Below are positions 32,661-44,262 of a stretch of DNA of 64,000 bases, piece after piece; within the stretch, counting starts at the first letter, position 1; each line of letters opens with the position of its first letter. The notes under the pieces are model-generated. The model made no database searches and was not told where the DNA came from. It worked only from the letters and a program-made list of their open reading frames with translations. The DNA is from Eulemur rufifrons (Eukaryota > Chordata > Mammalia > Primates > Lemuridae): assembly GCF_041146395.1 (NCBI RefSeq), contig NC_090989.1, forward strand, positions 245,448,843-245,512,842, written 5' to 3'. The position numbers and the translations under genes were made by a program.

Positions 32661-35600
32661 GCTTGATGAGAAAGAGCCATAGTGATGGTGTTAGTGAGGG
32701 ATAAAATTTCAGGCAGAAGGAATAACATTATTCAAGACAGTTGTTTTTCCATTCTTGTGATGCTTTACTTCGGAGAATGGGCTCCAGCTCCATCCAGGAT
32801 AATACAACAGGTGCTAGCTCATCATTGTTTAAGAGGAGTGGGAAAGGGCAATAAATGATCCATAGACTTCAAATCTAAATAGTGCATTTTTAGTCTCATC
32901 TGTCCCCAAGCCAACCCAAAGAACTCCATTACCCAGCCTGCCCTGCCAGAGATCAGTCCCGCACTTTGGGATGAAAAGCATTTGTCTCAGTAAAACAGGA
33001 ACAGAACCATGTTGTGCCCTATCAGCCTCCAGAAAATTCAGACAATGTCGAAAGCTTCTTTGTGTATTTGATCATTGTTGCATTCCAGAAAGGGCAGGAT
33101 TGTTGTTTAGGACAGGAATCTACAATTCAGATCATACACATTCTCACAATGCCTATTAGGAGTGATGCCCTAACAAATATTTACCCCAATTAAAAGTATT
33201 TGAAAAATAAAATTAGCTTCCAAGTGAATTATTCTACCTATTAGTCAAAGAAGTTCTGCAGAGTGGAGGGTTAAATGGATTCATCTCTGAACTGTTTCAT
33301 TCACTCCTGCTTCCAATACAGAATCCCAACACTATCCAGCGGCAAGATATGCAATTTAATTCAAAGGAATTCTGCCTCTCTACTTGCTGTGAAAGAACAG
33401 TTACCAAACAGCATTGTAGAGAGAGTACTGAGAGCCAAACTTGACCCTTCTATGCTAAGCAACTCTGCCCCCAGTGAGATGGGAGATCACTGCCAATACC
33501 ACACAGAAAACCTCGATGTTCTGGACTAGAGATCAGTGGCAGGTGCAGGAATCAGAATTGCCCAGTAAGAACACAGCTAAGTGCCAGATAGGCAGGGCTG
33601 CCCATAGCCATAGCCAGTGAGATGAACAATGCACCAGTGAGAAATGCCAGTGGGCAGGAAACAAAGAGATAGACTTCTGTCAACCAAACAGGAGGCTTCA
33701 TCCTGGCACAGAAGGAAGGAAGGTAGGAGGGTAGGAAGGAAAGAAGGGAACGAGGGAGGGAGGGAGTATGGAAAGAAAGAACAAGTGAAAGAAAAGATTG
33801 AAACTATTCAAGTGTCCATGCCAGGAATAGGATACCCAGGTAGCTACACCATGTAGGGGTGAGCAGTTGTCACTGTCTTATTACTTTGCCAACCTGAAGC
33901 AGAATCGGAAAACAGAAACGTTTAAAACTAGAATCAGACAAGTGGCAAAAAGGAAACATTAAGTAGATTCAAACCCAAAAAGGAAATCCCTAAAGAAAGA
34001 CTAAGCAACACTGAAGTTAGAATTCTAATACAAAATAAACAAATCTAACAAATATTAAGGAATCAAAACAACCTCCTTTGCCAGTTTATTGTATGTGTTC
34101 AGATGTAAGCAATCATAGGACTGATCTCAGTGACTGATTCTGTGGGCATAATTGGAAAAAGAAAAGGAGTATGTATTAAGGTATGAAGATGAGGAAAGAG
34201 ATTAAATTCATGAAATAAAAAGGAGTAATTAGCACAATTTTTTTCTAAAAAAAAATTTTCTTTGTAGCACCATAGCAGGGCCACATGGGAGCACAACAAA
34301 ACAGTTTGTCTTTTCCATACTATTTCCACACTAACCGATGTTTGAGAAATGACAAGCTTTTCTTTCTGTTGTTTAGTAATGGAAGGAAAAATAACAGCAA
34401 ATGACATGTACAGTCCTTGATATTATGAGAATCATGCACATCCTAGAAAATAAATGGGAGAGACAGGAAGGATGGAATTTTATAAATTATCAATATGTAA
34501 CTATTGACAATTTATGTTTTTTATTGAGAAAGTATGTCAATTTAAGTATAGATTCCTGACCAAAAAACATATCAATATTCTTTAGTAAAAATTCAAAATG
34601 AATAAAGTCTAAAGTACATGCCTGAAAATTGAATGATAGTCAAACTGAAAATTACCTGAAGTTTAATATCTAACTGTATTTAGCTCAACCTTCAGCAGAA
34701 CAAATACACAGAGATTATGAACAACTCCACATCAAGCTTTAAAAAAATCATCATATAAAATCCAATTGAATTCAACATAAAAGGGCAAACAAATATAATT
34801 AGATATCCACAGCCCTCAGAGGTCCTTTTACCCTTGATAAATAAATAAAATGAATTGATTCCCTATTCTGTGTGCTGTGATATGGTCCACACTCTCTTGG
34901 AGAATCTGTAGATTTGGGGTGAAGGTGGGGCTCATTGTTCTCATCATTTCTCTTTAAGAATTTCTGTACTCAATGATTTCTTGGTTCTTTCCCATTGTCC
35001 TTGATCCTGGGCCTGTTTTCCTCTTTTGGACCCATTGTTACTTAAATTTGGCTATTATCCTTCTTCATCCATCAAAGCACTACCTCTACAAGGCCAGCAC
35101 ATGTAATGAACTTATATTAAAGATTTAAAGACATCATAGGGTGACCGGACTATAGCATAGAGTAGGAACCAACATAAAATTCAATATCAGATAACAGTGA
35201 ACATTCCTTAGCTAAATTTATGGCTTAAGAGTCATATTTTTCACTAAGCTCCAGCCTATCACTAGGTTGTAGACCCATTCTTTGAAGACATGTTCCCTCT
35301 TCCCCACATTTCAAGCCTATGTCTCCTCTTCACCGGAATTATTCAAGATGATGTTTCTTTGTTACACACAATTTAACTTTCAAACCCTTTTACACATTAG
35401 ACTTCAGATGCTCCTTTATATACATCACCTGAAAAATAAGCCTTATGGTGTTTTGCTAAATACCATACAACACATCACCACTCTTAGTATAATACAACTA
35501 ACATGAATAGAGCCTTAAAAGTAGCTTTTTATTTTACCTTCGGCCAAATTAAATTCTATTCAGAGTTTTCTCTCCCGCCAATCAGGACTCATATTTTAAA

Positions 35601-36583
35601 TAATAGTAAAATTCTAGCTCTGAGAAGAACAATTCACAGGGTTAGTCTAGAAAGTCTCTTAGTGCTTGAGAAATTTTTTCTGACCATGGGGTAAGAACAA
35701 AAAGTAAGAACAAGAAGAGGTCTTAAGTTTTATTTTTTTTTCAAATATTTGGGGGGAGATACAAAGATGGAGAGATAGAAATATAGAAAATATGGAAAGA
35801 GAAAAGCCATAAGAAAAAACCCAAATCTTGGGAAACTTCAAGTTATGAAATATAATTATCGCAAGATTCAGAGCAAATACATAGAACTGTGTTGGAAAAG
35901 ACTACGTTCAGATGCTGCACCAATAAAAGGCCATTTGGGTGGATTATTTCTGGAGTGGTAAAGGGGAGCAGGAAGGGGTCATTTGCAAGGACTTTCGCCT
36001 CATTGACTTTTGCTTCCTCCAGGGTCCTTTTTGGCTGATCTGTCATCTATGGTTCAGTAGGAGAGGAGTTATTTTCACTCTCTCTCTTTTCGCCTCGTGG
36101 CTCTTGGCTCTTTAGGACCGTGTTTAGCTCAGACAACAGCTGGCTACTGTCAGTTTTGTGTAAGGTTATGAAATACAGCACTCCAGTGTTTATTTCAGAG
36201 ATCTTTTTGAAAACACTTGTGTTTGGCTTCCACCTCTGACTGCCTGGACCTCTGTGTTTACTCATTATGGAAAAAAAAAAAAAAAGGAAAGAAAAAGACA
36301 AGAGGCTCTCTGTGACAATAAGAATATTCTTCAAAAGGCAGGCTGCTGTATTTCGGAAAAAGAAATTAGGGTAATGGATAGGCTAATATTCTCTGCACCC
36401 ACCCTATCTGGTGATCTGGTGTCTGATGAGGATGTCTGAGTGAGATCACGTTGATTTCTTTCTGAAACTCAAGGCCTCTCCCATCTGTGCCTCACTGACT
36501 AGCTTTCTTTCTCAAGAATTTTCAGTGGTTCTTCTGCTGGCCTCCTTTTTGGTGGCTTATTCCTTTCAGGTGGTGTATGTATT
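32661..36583. other. Unassigned DNA, about 3.9 kb
   Basis: The longest stretch with no assigned interspersed repeat. It holds a purine-rich low-complexity segment (33709-33800), a poly(A) run near 36269-36284 and short open frames on both strands without recognisable domains. No splice or exon pattern was evident. Confidence 0.45.
33709..33800. repeat. GAAGG/GGGA purine-rich stretch
   Basis: Almost pure purine on the forward strand with GAAGGAAGG, GAGGGAGGGAGGGAG and GAAAGAAAG units. Low-complexity; the frame across it is meaningless. Confidence 0.75.
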
Positions 36584-36611
36584 TATATAATTGGTTGACA
36601 CCAATTATATA
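36584..36611. repeat. 12-bp hairpin
   Basis: TATATAATTGGT (36584-36595), loop TGAC, ACCAATTATATA (36600-36611): a perfect 12-bp stem with a 4-base loop. No surrounding element recognised. Confidence 0.85.
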
Positions 36612-36899
36612 ATTGACTTCTATGTCTATTTACAGAGCCTCAATTTCGTGCCTGTCTGGCCTTTTCATCCAGACACAGAAGAAAAGAAGTTACCAAAAAA
36701 GTACATTTCTTAAGGGCAAAGAAAAATTTAAAAATTAGAGAAGAAAACCATTGACCACCCTACATATGTATTAATATATCTATGTTCTCAATATGCTGAG
36801 TCATAGCTTTTTATGATTCCAACTTGCAATACCTTGAATACTCAAGAATTTCTAGGGCTGGCCTCTTAGCAGAGGGTCAAGAAAGAAAGTCTTGTGATG
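36612..36899. other. Unassigned DNA
   Basis: No element recognised between the hairpin and the split MIR. Confidence 0.45.
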
Positions 36900-37001
36900 C
36901 TGGGAGATTTGGAATGAACCCAGCCTTTAACGTCAGAGAGCCCTGAGTTCAATTCTTAGCTCTGCTACTTGTTGGCTAGGTGATTTAAGAAGGTGGCTTG
37001 A

Positions 37002-37943
37002 ACAGACTTAAACCTTAGGCGTGATACAATCAGAATTCTAGAAGAAAATGCAGGAAAGACTCTTACAGACATTGGCCTAGGCAAAGAATTTATGAAGAAG
37101 ACCCCCAAGGCAATCACAGCAGCAACAAAAATAAATGAATGGGACATGATTAAATTAAAAAGCTTCTGCACAGCCAAAGAAACAGTCCAGAGAATAAACA
37201 GACCACCTACAGAATGGGAAAAAAATTTTGCATACTACACATCAGATAAAGGACTGATAACAAGAATCTATTTAGAACTCAGGAAAATCAGCAAGAAAAA
37301 ATCAAGCAACCCTATCAAAAAGTGGGCAAAGGACATGAATAGAAATTTTTCAAAAGAAGATATAAAAATGGCTAACAAACATATGAAAAAGTGTTCAACA
37401 TCTCTAATCATCAGGGAAATGCAAATCAAAACCACAATGAGATATCACTTAACCCCAGTGAGAATGGCCTTTATCAAAAAAACCCAAAACAACACATGTT
37501 GGCGTGGGTGTGGAGAGACAGGAACACTAATACACTGCTGGTGGGACTGCAAACTAGTGCAACCTCTGTGGAAAGCATTATGGAGGTATCTTAAACAGAT
37601 TCAAGTAGACCTGCCATTTGACCCAGCAATCCCATTACTGGGCATATACCCAAAGGAAAAAAGGTCATTCTGTAACAAAGGCACGTGTACCCAAATGTTT
37701 ATAGCAGCACAATTCACAATAGCAAAGATGTGGAAACAACCCAAATGCCCATCAATACATGATTGGATTAGTAAACTGTGGTATATGTATACCATGGAAT
37801 ACTACTCAGCTATAAGGAATGATGAAGATACAACATCTCTATGGTTCTCCTGGAGAGAGTTGGAACCCATTCTATTAAGTGAAGTATCCCAAGAATGGAA
37901 AAACAAGCATCACATGTACTCACCAGAAAATTGGTTTCCTTGA
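37002..37943 (+). pseudogene. L1 ORF2 C-terminal portion, frame still open
   Basis: From the first inserted base the ORF2 frame is open for about 313 codons to TGA at 37941-37943; the first methionine is at 37092. It covers the region after the reverse transcriptase: [35 protein letters not shown], the cysteine-rich [18 protein letters not shown] (C-X3-C-X7-H-X4-C), [12 protein letters not shown] and [11 protein letters not shown], ending ENWFP. Full L1 ORF2p is about 1,275 residues with endonuclease and RT domains, all missing here. An undamaged frame in a dead copy means the insertion is recent. It is not expressed as a protein as far as the sequence shows. Confidence 0.85.
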
Positions 37944-38107
37944 TCATCACCTAAATACAAATCTGGAAACGACACCAATTGGACATCAGACTGAGGTGGG
38001 GGGTGGGGGAGGGGATGGGGGTATGCCTACACAATGAGTGCATTGTGCACCGTTTGGGGAGTGGTAACACTTGAAGGTGCTGACTGGGGAAAGGGGGGGG
38101 TGGGGAA
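37944..38107 (+). repeat. L1 3' UTR, truncated at G-rich tract
   Basis: Close match to the 3' UTR at 4377-4545, with two G-quadruplex-like tracts (37998-38021 and 38086-38105). The match ends just after the second tract, so the distal part of the UTR, including the TAACCTGCAATTCTG terminus, is absent. Confidence 0.8.
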
Positions 38108-38265
38108 AAAAATATGAAACTATTGTTTTTAACTTGCACTGTTCACTTAATAATTTATCATGAATATTTCCCATATTATTTCATATCATTGTACAAGAAA
38201 TAATGTATACATTATGAGGACATACTGTATCTAACAAGATATACTGTTAGACTCTTTGATTCTGT

Positions 38266-38266
<1 letters not shown>
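38108..38266 (+). other. Non-L1 segment inside the L1 insertion
   Basis: About 160 bp beginning AAAATATGAAACTATTG and ending GACTCTTTGATTCTG, followed by AATAAA-containing A-rich tail. It does not match the L1 3' UTR copy earlier in the window. It could be a 3' transduction, a template switch between a cellular poly(A) RNA and L1 RNA, or a different 3' UTR. No reading frame or structure seen. Confidence 0.7.
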
Positions 38267-38296
<30 letters not shown>

Positions 38297-38323
38297 AATA
38301 AAAATAAATAAAAAAAAAAAAAA
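38267..38323 (+). repeat. (AAAT)n retroposon tail
   Basis: A-rich tail with repeated AAAT units and several AATAAA motifs ending in a run of A directly before the right TSD copy. Confidence 0.85.
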
Positions 38324-38470
38324 AAGAAGGTGGCTTGACTCTGACTCTGACTTTAATTTCTCCTCTATAAAACAATATTAATAATGTCTACCTCTTAAAG
38401 ATATCATAAACTTTAAACAGGATAAATTGTATAACATTGTAATTCTAATACAAAATAAACATTTAATAAG

Positions 38471-41089
38471 TATTAGTTTTCTTATATCAACCAACTATAA
38501 TTTCACAAGGATTTCTGGCCAAGAAGGTAGGCTCAGGACCTATCTTAGGTGGCCAAATTGAGCATCTTTCACAGGACCACCTTTAAAGCTATGTACATCG
38601 AATTTTATATCACAGTTTATGAACCACACCAAGCTGCTTTTCTGTCAGAGAACAAAAAGCACCCAAAATACACAGAAAACATACAAAAGGAATTCCAACA
38701 TTGACACAGTCTGTTTAATCATGGATTCCTTTCTTATTTCAAGGCCGAAAATCTACCTAAAGGGACTCATGTGGGACTGATGCAGCTCTAGGAAAATTTT
38801 TGTAATATTGGGATCAGGGTGTCTACGACTCTCTATCCATTTTGCCTTTTTGTTTTTCCCTTCCATTTCTTCCTTAGGGGTCAGGGAAGATATTTTTTAT
38901 AATTTTCATCAAAAAATGGCATCCGTAGTCAAAGCTACAGAATCAGAGTTGAAAGAAAGAAATTCTTTCCTAGTGTCCTTTCTACTCTTTGCAAAGGACA
39001 GTTTTCCCAACCCTGGGACTTGGCGAGAGTGCTCGTTGTTTAGCAAATACACACTGCCCTCTGTTGGTGAAGTGGCATACTTCCACTCTGCAAAAAGTAC
39101 AGAAAAGACCCACCTAAGGCTTAGCTGTAGCATTTAAGTAAAATTAGTGGGAAAATGGTAAATTTCCTGCCTAAAGCTTTCAGAGACCCATTCCTTCCTA
39201 GTCTGAGTAAAAGAAAAGAAATTAATAACAAGATACCTACACAAAATCTAATGCTACAAAGCTTATTCCAGATACAATCCTTGTGGGAGATTTTTTTTTA
39301 AGGAAACAAAAGACATACATTTTGTTAAAACAAAAGGCTTTACTTTAAAACTTTTCTGTTTGTAGTTTTAACCCTCACTGTGATTGTCAAAAGTAGCTGA
39401 GGCGGATCATTGACTTTTCTCCTATAAGACTGAAAAGGGTCACTTTCTACTTGCCAAGGAATTGAAAATATACTGCTCAGCTTTTGGCTTTGAGGATTAT
39501 AATGCTTCTCATTACAGTGTGAAAGCAAGGAACAATGAAGTTTACGTTTGGTGTAATGTTGTCTAATGCTGCCACTCTAATGCCTTAAGTATTAACAATT
39601 TTAAAGTCATAGTAAGCACTTAATTCCTAATAGCACTGTTAAGCAAAACCAAATAGACCCAGAGATTCAGTTCCAACCTCAGGCTCTTACCAACTCCAAG
39701 GAGCAGAATACAAAGAAATGAATTGGAAAAAAAATGTAACCAAATAGACATTCTTGTATAGGTTAATGAGTGAGTGATGGCATTTGCTAAACAAAGACAT
39801 GATGAAAATGCAATAGAATACATACAAATGTTATTCAGATACTCAAATAAGCTGATGTGGAATCTTCAAGGGAAATACAAAACAATCTCTCTAGAGAATG
39901 GATTTTCAGCTATGCTAAAATCCTTAGTGAGCAATCTGACTGCAGTCATAGACTCAATTTTAAAATAAACTCACAGCATGCTTTTTATTATACTGTATAT
40001 GTAACGGTAATGTGAACATCGCCTCAGTTTGTTCAATTCAATTTGAGTCCGGGAAGAGCAAACCAACTTCCAAATTAGAGAACAGCCTTCAACAATGTGA
40101 TGCATTTGTTGGTAGAGTTGTAATACCTTTTAGTAATTCTAAACAAAATATATCCACTGGAAAATCCTAACTAAAAACTAGAATTGAGGACTTACTTACA
40201 TTTAAAAAAATCTGATAATTCATCTTATCAACAGATCTATAATGGCCCCATCTGCTCTACAGATAGCCAAGGGTATTCTAATACATAGCTCCCCTGTTCC
40301 TGGGAAAGGTTCCGAACAAATCGAAAGCCTGTTCCAGGAGGAGCAGAGGTAAATGGCTGGCAATGGGCAGCTCATTCCCAAGAGGAAGCAGAGCTGGGCT
40401 CAACTGAGCATTCCCAGATTATCCTTCCCAAATTAATCAAATAAGTAACTCCACTTTCACACATATAAAGGCAAGTGTAAAGTGCAGAGAGAGGCCAAGA
40501 ATGGGTTTACAAATCTCTTCACATGGAAACCAAAGAAATGGAAAATGTTTCACTCTGAAATTCCCTAGCTTTGTCCTCTTATCCTATTTGGGTTTAACTG
40601 CTAAATCTATAGCAAACCAGGGGAGGTTGTTTATCCTCCAGGAGGAGGTGATTGTGTTCTGTCACCTTCATGAGGTGGTTCTCCCAGTACCAGCCCCAGC
40701 ACGCTGGTGTATTCTCTCACAGCCACTGGCAAGCAGCAGGCTCTGGGCCATATTAATAACTAAATCAACACTGAGGCTACTTTATATAAAGGGCTGAAAA
40801 CTTTGCCCATACTGGATCACTCAACTTTAAATTTGTCCAGCTATATTATTTTCATTGCATGTTAGATCTACAATTAATTCAAATGACAATATTAAAATAA
40901 AGTGCATAACAAAATGCAAATGACATAGAGATCCACAAATTTGCAATAAAGTCCCCCTCCATTACAAAATCTCCAGGGAGAAATCATAGTTAAAAACTTA
41001 AATCCTCTTGCAAGTTCTATTCTAAAGCTTTTAAAGTTCAAGGAAATTAAAATCACAAATTCAAAGCATAGTCCCTCCATTTTACCCCT
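38471..41089. other. Unassigned DNA, about 2.6 kb
   Basis: No element recognised. Several 60-110-codon open frames on both strands overlap one another (for example 38808-39137 against 38909-39133), which argues against coding. Confidence 0.45.
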
Positions 41090-41930
41090 TGGCCCTAAAT
41101 ACCAAATGGAATTTGGGGCAGACCATCAATACCCTACCTCCCCACATCTTGCACGAACAACTTAAATCTTGAAACTTCCTAGTGCTCAGAGGTCCCTGTA
41201 GAAGCCAGGTAGGAGCCTTCCAGTTTCAAAACAGCAAATATTATTCTGTTCACCTATAGCTAAAAGGGTTAAAGGCTTTTTCCTATAATAATATTTTTGC
41301 TTCAGCCCTAGCTGTAGCTCCACCCTGAAAGCCTCTCTTGCTGAGGCCCTGTGGCCCATGTCTTTGAGTCTTTGCACAGGGAGATCAGACCTGCATAGTT
41401 TAACTGAATCCTTGCCTCAACTATGCCCATCCACTAAGGCCCATATGGCCCATTGGTCCCCACCAAGGCTCTTTCTGGCCTTTGCCCAGTCCATTCACAT
41501 AGCACTTATGTGGACCTTCTGCACACCTTGGCCACAGCCAAGTACTTTTATAATAGCCACTGACTTACAGTCAATCGCCAAGGTCAGAATACCATGTGAC
41601 TGGTTTAAAGCCTCTTGCCCAGGCCACAGCAGTTAAAAGCAAACAGTAGAACTATAAAACTCCCCTTGGCCTACTATAAGCCTCAGCAAACTATCAAGGT
41701 CACAATGACCTGCCTCACCAAAAGCCTTTATGAAGTATATTTTGCTCCCCTAATTTCAAGTCTTTTATTTTTCATTCTCATGGTTCCAGGCGGTGCACCA
41801 AACGCTACAGTCTCCAAGAGGGCCCCAGTAAATAGAATACCTTTTTCTCACCCAGATTCTGAACAAATTGAGAAACAAAACCATGGAATGACAAACAGGA
41901 CACTAAATGACTTTCACTGATAAAGGCCAA
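41090..41930. other. GC-richer unassigned block with two overlapping open frames
   Basis: Base composition is clearly richer in C and G than its surroundings, with many GGCC, GCCCA and CCTTGGCC words. Two forward frames overlap by about 20 bases in different phases (41358-41636, 92 codons; 41615-41920, 101 codons). I recognise no protein family. It may be a decayed LTR element or retroposed sequence; function unknown. Confidence 0.4.
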
Positions 41931-42229
41931 GATGGAGAATGTAGCTTAGTGTGAGTGCCTAACATTTTCCTACAAGTGAATCCTGCCATTAGAGAGGTTT
42001 TATCCATCTAGATACAGCACTGCTGGTTTCACCTGCCCTGGAGCATCACCCAAATGTACCAATCATGTAAATTATTTCAAATCTCCAGAGGCAGGGTAAA
42101 GGGGAAGAGAAAGTATAGAATCTTGCAGAGAAAATTCATTCTTACAAAAATTAGAGAAGTACTCTGGTAACACCTGATACCGTATGGGAAAACTGCTGGT
42201 TACTAATATGATTCTCTTGATCATGAGGT
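41931..42229. other. Unassigned DNA
   Basis: Nothing recognised. Confidence 0.4.
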
Positions 42230-42310
42230 TTCTCAGGTCAGGGTCCTTGTCTCATTGATTCCTGGATTTTCAGTACTCAGTACCATGCTTGACATTTATA
42301 TATCTATTTA
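42230..42310 (+). repeat. L2-like 3' fragment
   Basis: 'tctcaggtcagggtccttgtctcattgattcctggattttcagtactcagtaccatgcttgacat' resembles the L2 end. Weak. Confidence 0.4.
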
Positions 42311-43441
42311 TGCCTCACCTTTAAAAAGATTTATGGTGACATTAAGGTTTGAAAAATAACCCATAAAGACAATTGGATTTAAAGAAAAATGAGAATAAGA
42401 AAAATAAGATCAACCTACAGAAAATATTACTATATAAAAATATGACCTCCATGATGGAATTATTTTGAGCTTCTGACACTTGGTTCAAAAGGAAACACAG
42501 ACACTTACATCCTTGCTACTCAGTGTGATCAATTGGTTCATCAGGAAGCTTGTAGGTACAATCTTATCATGCACCTAAAGAGAAGAATAGCTGGAAATAT
42601 TTGTAAAATACCACTAATAACTGCCTCAGTTTGTATGTGTGAATATACAACATAAAATATATGTCTGATATGTGAGTCCCACTGCCAGAGGGTCCCACTC
42701 ATGCAGCAGGCTTTGTAGATCATGTGACAGACTTTGGACTTGATCCAGAGGACAATGGAGAGCCATTGAAAGTTTTGTTTGCTGTTGCTGTGGTTGGAAG
42801 AAATAATACAGTCAGCCACTTTAGAATTTCCTCCCCTATAACATGATAGAGTTGGATTTGGTATTCTGTGGGTAGAACCATTTATCTCCAAATCAGGAAA
42901 TTTTTGAGAGTAAAAAAGGAAACTGTTAAAATTATTCCACTACAACAGGCAACAACCTGTACTATCCTTAGCAAACCAGGACTTAATGGTCCTTACAAAT
43001 CCCCAAATCCTATGACCTGACCCTCTGTCCCCTTTTCTGTTGACTGGTGCTGTCATTATCCCACACTGCCCAAGAGGCCATATTCTACTCAGCACAATGA
43101 AGCAATGCAGGCCAGTCTAAAGTGTTAGTCAAACAATTTTCTTTCATTTCATAATTCCTTGGACACATATTATAAGCCCATAAAATTCAACAGCCCATAA
43201 AAATAGACGGCTTGATTTTATAAAACTCTTTTTACCACAACTGCTCAATATTAACCCCTTTCACCTTCATTCCACCAAACTGTAAGAGTCATTTTTAAAA
43301 CAAATTTAATGCATAGACTTAAGAATTTTTGGAAACATGAAAATACGTTAGAATAACAAAGCACAATAAATGGAAATTATTTCTCCATGAATTTTATTTT
43401 GATTGAGGTTATTTTGTCTTGATTCATCCAAAAAGACTTTT
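42311..43441. other. Unassigned DNA
   Basis: A phrase near 42728-42775 ('ggacttgatccagaggacaatggagagccattgaaag') recalls a dispersed ancient mammalian repeat I cannot name. Otherwise nothing. Confidence 0.4.
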
Positions 43442-43477
43442 CCTCAATATATTTTTGGTCCTCAATATATTTTTGGC
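43442..43477. repeat. 18-bp tandem duplication
   Basis: CCTCAATATATTTTTGGT is followed immediately by CCTCAATATATTTTTGGC: two units of 18 bases with one difference. Isolated local duplication. Confidence 0.88.
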
Positions 43478-43944
43478 CCGACTTAGACCAGTCCCACTTA
43501 TATCCCACTAGAACCAGATATGAATGGGATTCTTTAATATAATTGAATATTGGCAATTTCAAATAAATTATTAAAAAATAACCAATCTGATTGATTTTAT
43601 TACATGTGAATAATAAACACATTGTAGGACTTTCTACCAATAATTTTTCCATTGTCATGGAAAAATATTCCTAGGGTAATGCTGAATGATGCAACAATTA
43701 AAAGGTATAACATGAGACTGTATAAAGAACATGATTTGAAAACTGTCTATAAAATATAAAGTATACATATAAGTAGTATATTTATAAAGGTATGCAAAAA
43801 ATTAACAATGGCAAGATTCTGAATAATTTTGATGTTCTGCATTTATTTTCAATATTTAAAAAAATTACTTGTATCAGCAAAGAGTTCTTTTCTTTTACAT
43901 TTTAAATAGAGAAGCTGATACTTCTCAATATTTAATATGCATAC
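43478..43944. other. Unassigned AT-rich DNA
   Basis: No element recognised. Confidence 0.45.
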
Positions 43945-44070
43945 AAATCAACTTGTGCTCTTGTTAAAATGCAGAATCTGACTTACTAGTCTAGGGTAGG
44001 ACCTGAGATGCTGCATTTCTAAAAATTTCCCAGGGGATGCCAACGTTGCCAATCTAAGAACACCACTTTG
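43945..44070 (+). mobile_element. MER5A fragment
   Basis: 'cttgtgctcttgttaaaatgcagaatctgacttactagtctagggtaggacctgagatgctgcatttctaa' follows the interior of MER5A, a short hAT-Charlie element. Terminal repeats are not preserved. Confidence 0.55.
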
Positions 44071-44104
44071 GATGTCATTGCCATAGAATTCCAACTGTCC
44101 AACA

Positions 44105-44262
44105 TGGCTGCACCTTAGCATCATTTGGAGAGTTTCTAAAAACACTGATGTGTGGGTCCCACTGACAGAGATTACAGTTTAATTGGTCAAGGTTAGCAGG
44201 AATTTTAAAACTTCTCAGGTGATATTAATGTGCATCTAATTTTGAGAACCACTGCTACAGAA
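44105..44262 (+). mobile_element. MER5A fragment
   Basis: 'ggctgcaccttagcatcatttggagag', 'gggtcccactgacagagattacagtttaattgg', then 'ctcaggtgatattaatgtgcatctaattttgagaaccactg'. The right terminal repeat GAGAACCACTG is preserved. Confidence 0.65.

Larger units (their letters stand above)
36987..38338 (+). mobile_element. Young 5'-truncated L1 with chimeric 3' tail
   Basis: A perfect 15-base duplication AAGAAGGTGGCTTGA flanks the insert (36987-37001 and 38324-38338). The insert begins inside ORF2, runs to the ORF2 stop at 37943 and into the 3' UTR, but L1 homology stops at about 38107, at the second G-rich tract. Then comes about 160 bp unrelated to the 3' UTR of the L1 at 4377-4707, followed by an A-rich (AAAT)n tail. 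Because one TSD pair encloses everything, L1 and tail arrived in a single event. Confidence 0.9.
36900..38470 (+). repeat. MIR split by an L1 insertion
   Basis: The 5' MIR half is at 36900-36986 ('aacccagcctttaacgtcagagagccctgagttcaattcttagctctgctacttgttggctagg'). The 3' half continues after the L1 at about 38339-38470 ('ctctgactttaatttctcctctataaaacaatattaataatgtctacctctta'). Joining across the L1 and its duplicated target restores a continuous MIR order. Confidence 0.7.

Noticed and set aside
37092..37943. 283-codon open frame as a host gene
   Set aside because: It is the C-terminal part of L1 ORF2 in a truncated copy with TSDs; the first methionine is internal to ORF2.
38808..39137. 109-codon forward frame opposite a 74-codon reverse frame
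   Set aside because: Overlapping opposite frames without similarity; no evidence for splicing or expression.
42541..42891. 116-codon reverse open frame
   Set aside because: No recognisable motif; cysteine and histidine residues do not form a known spacing.
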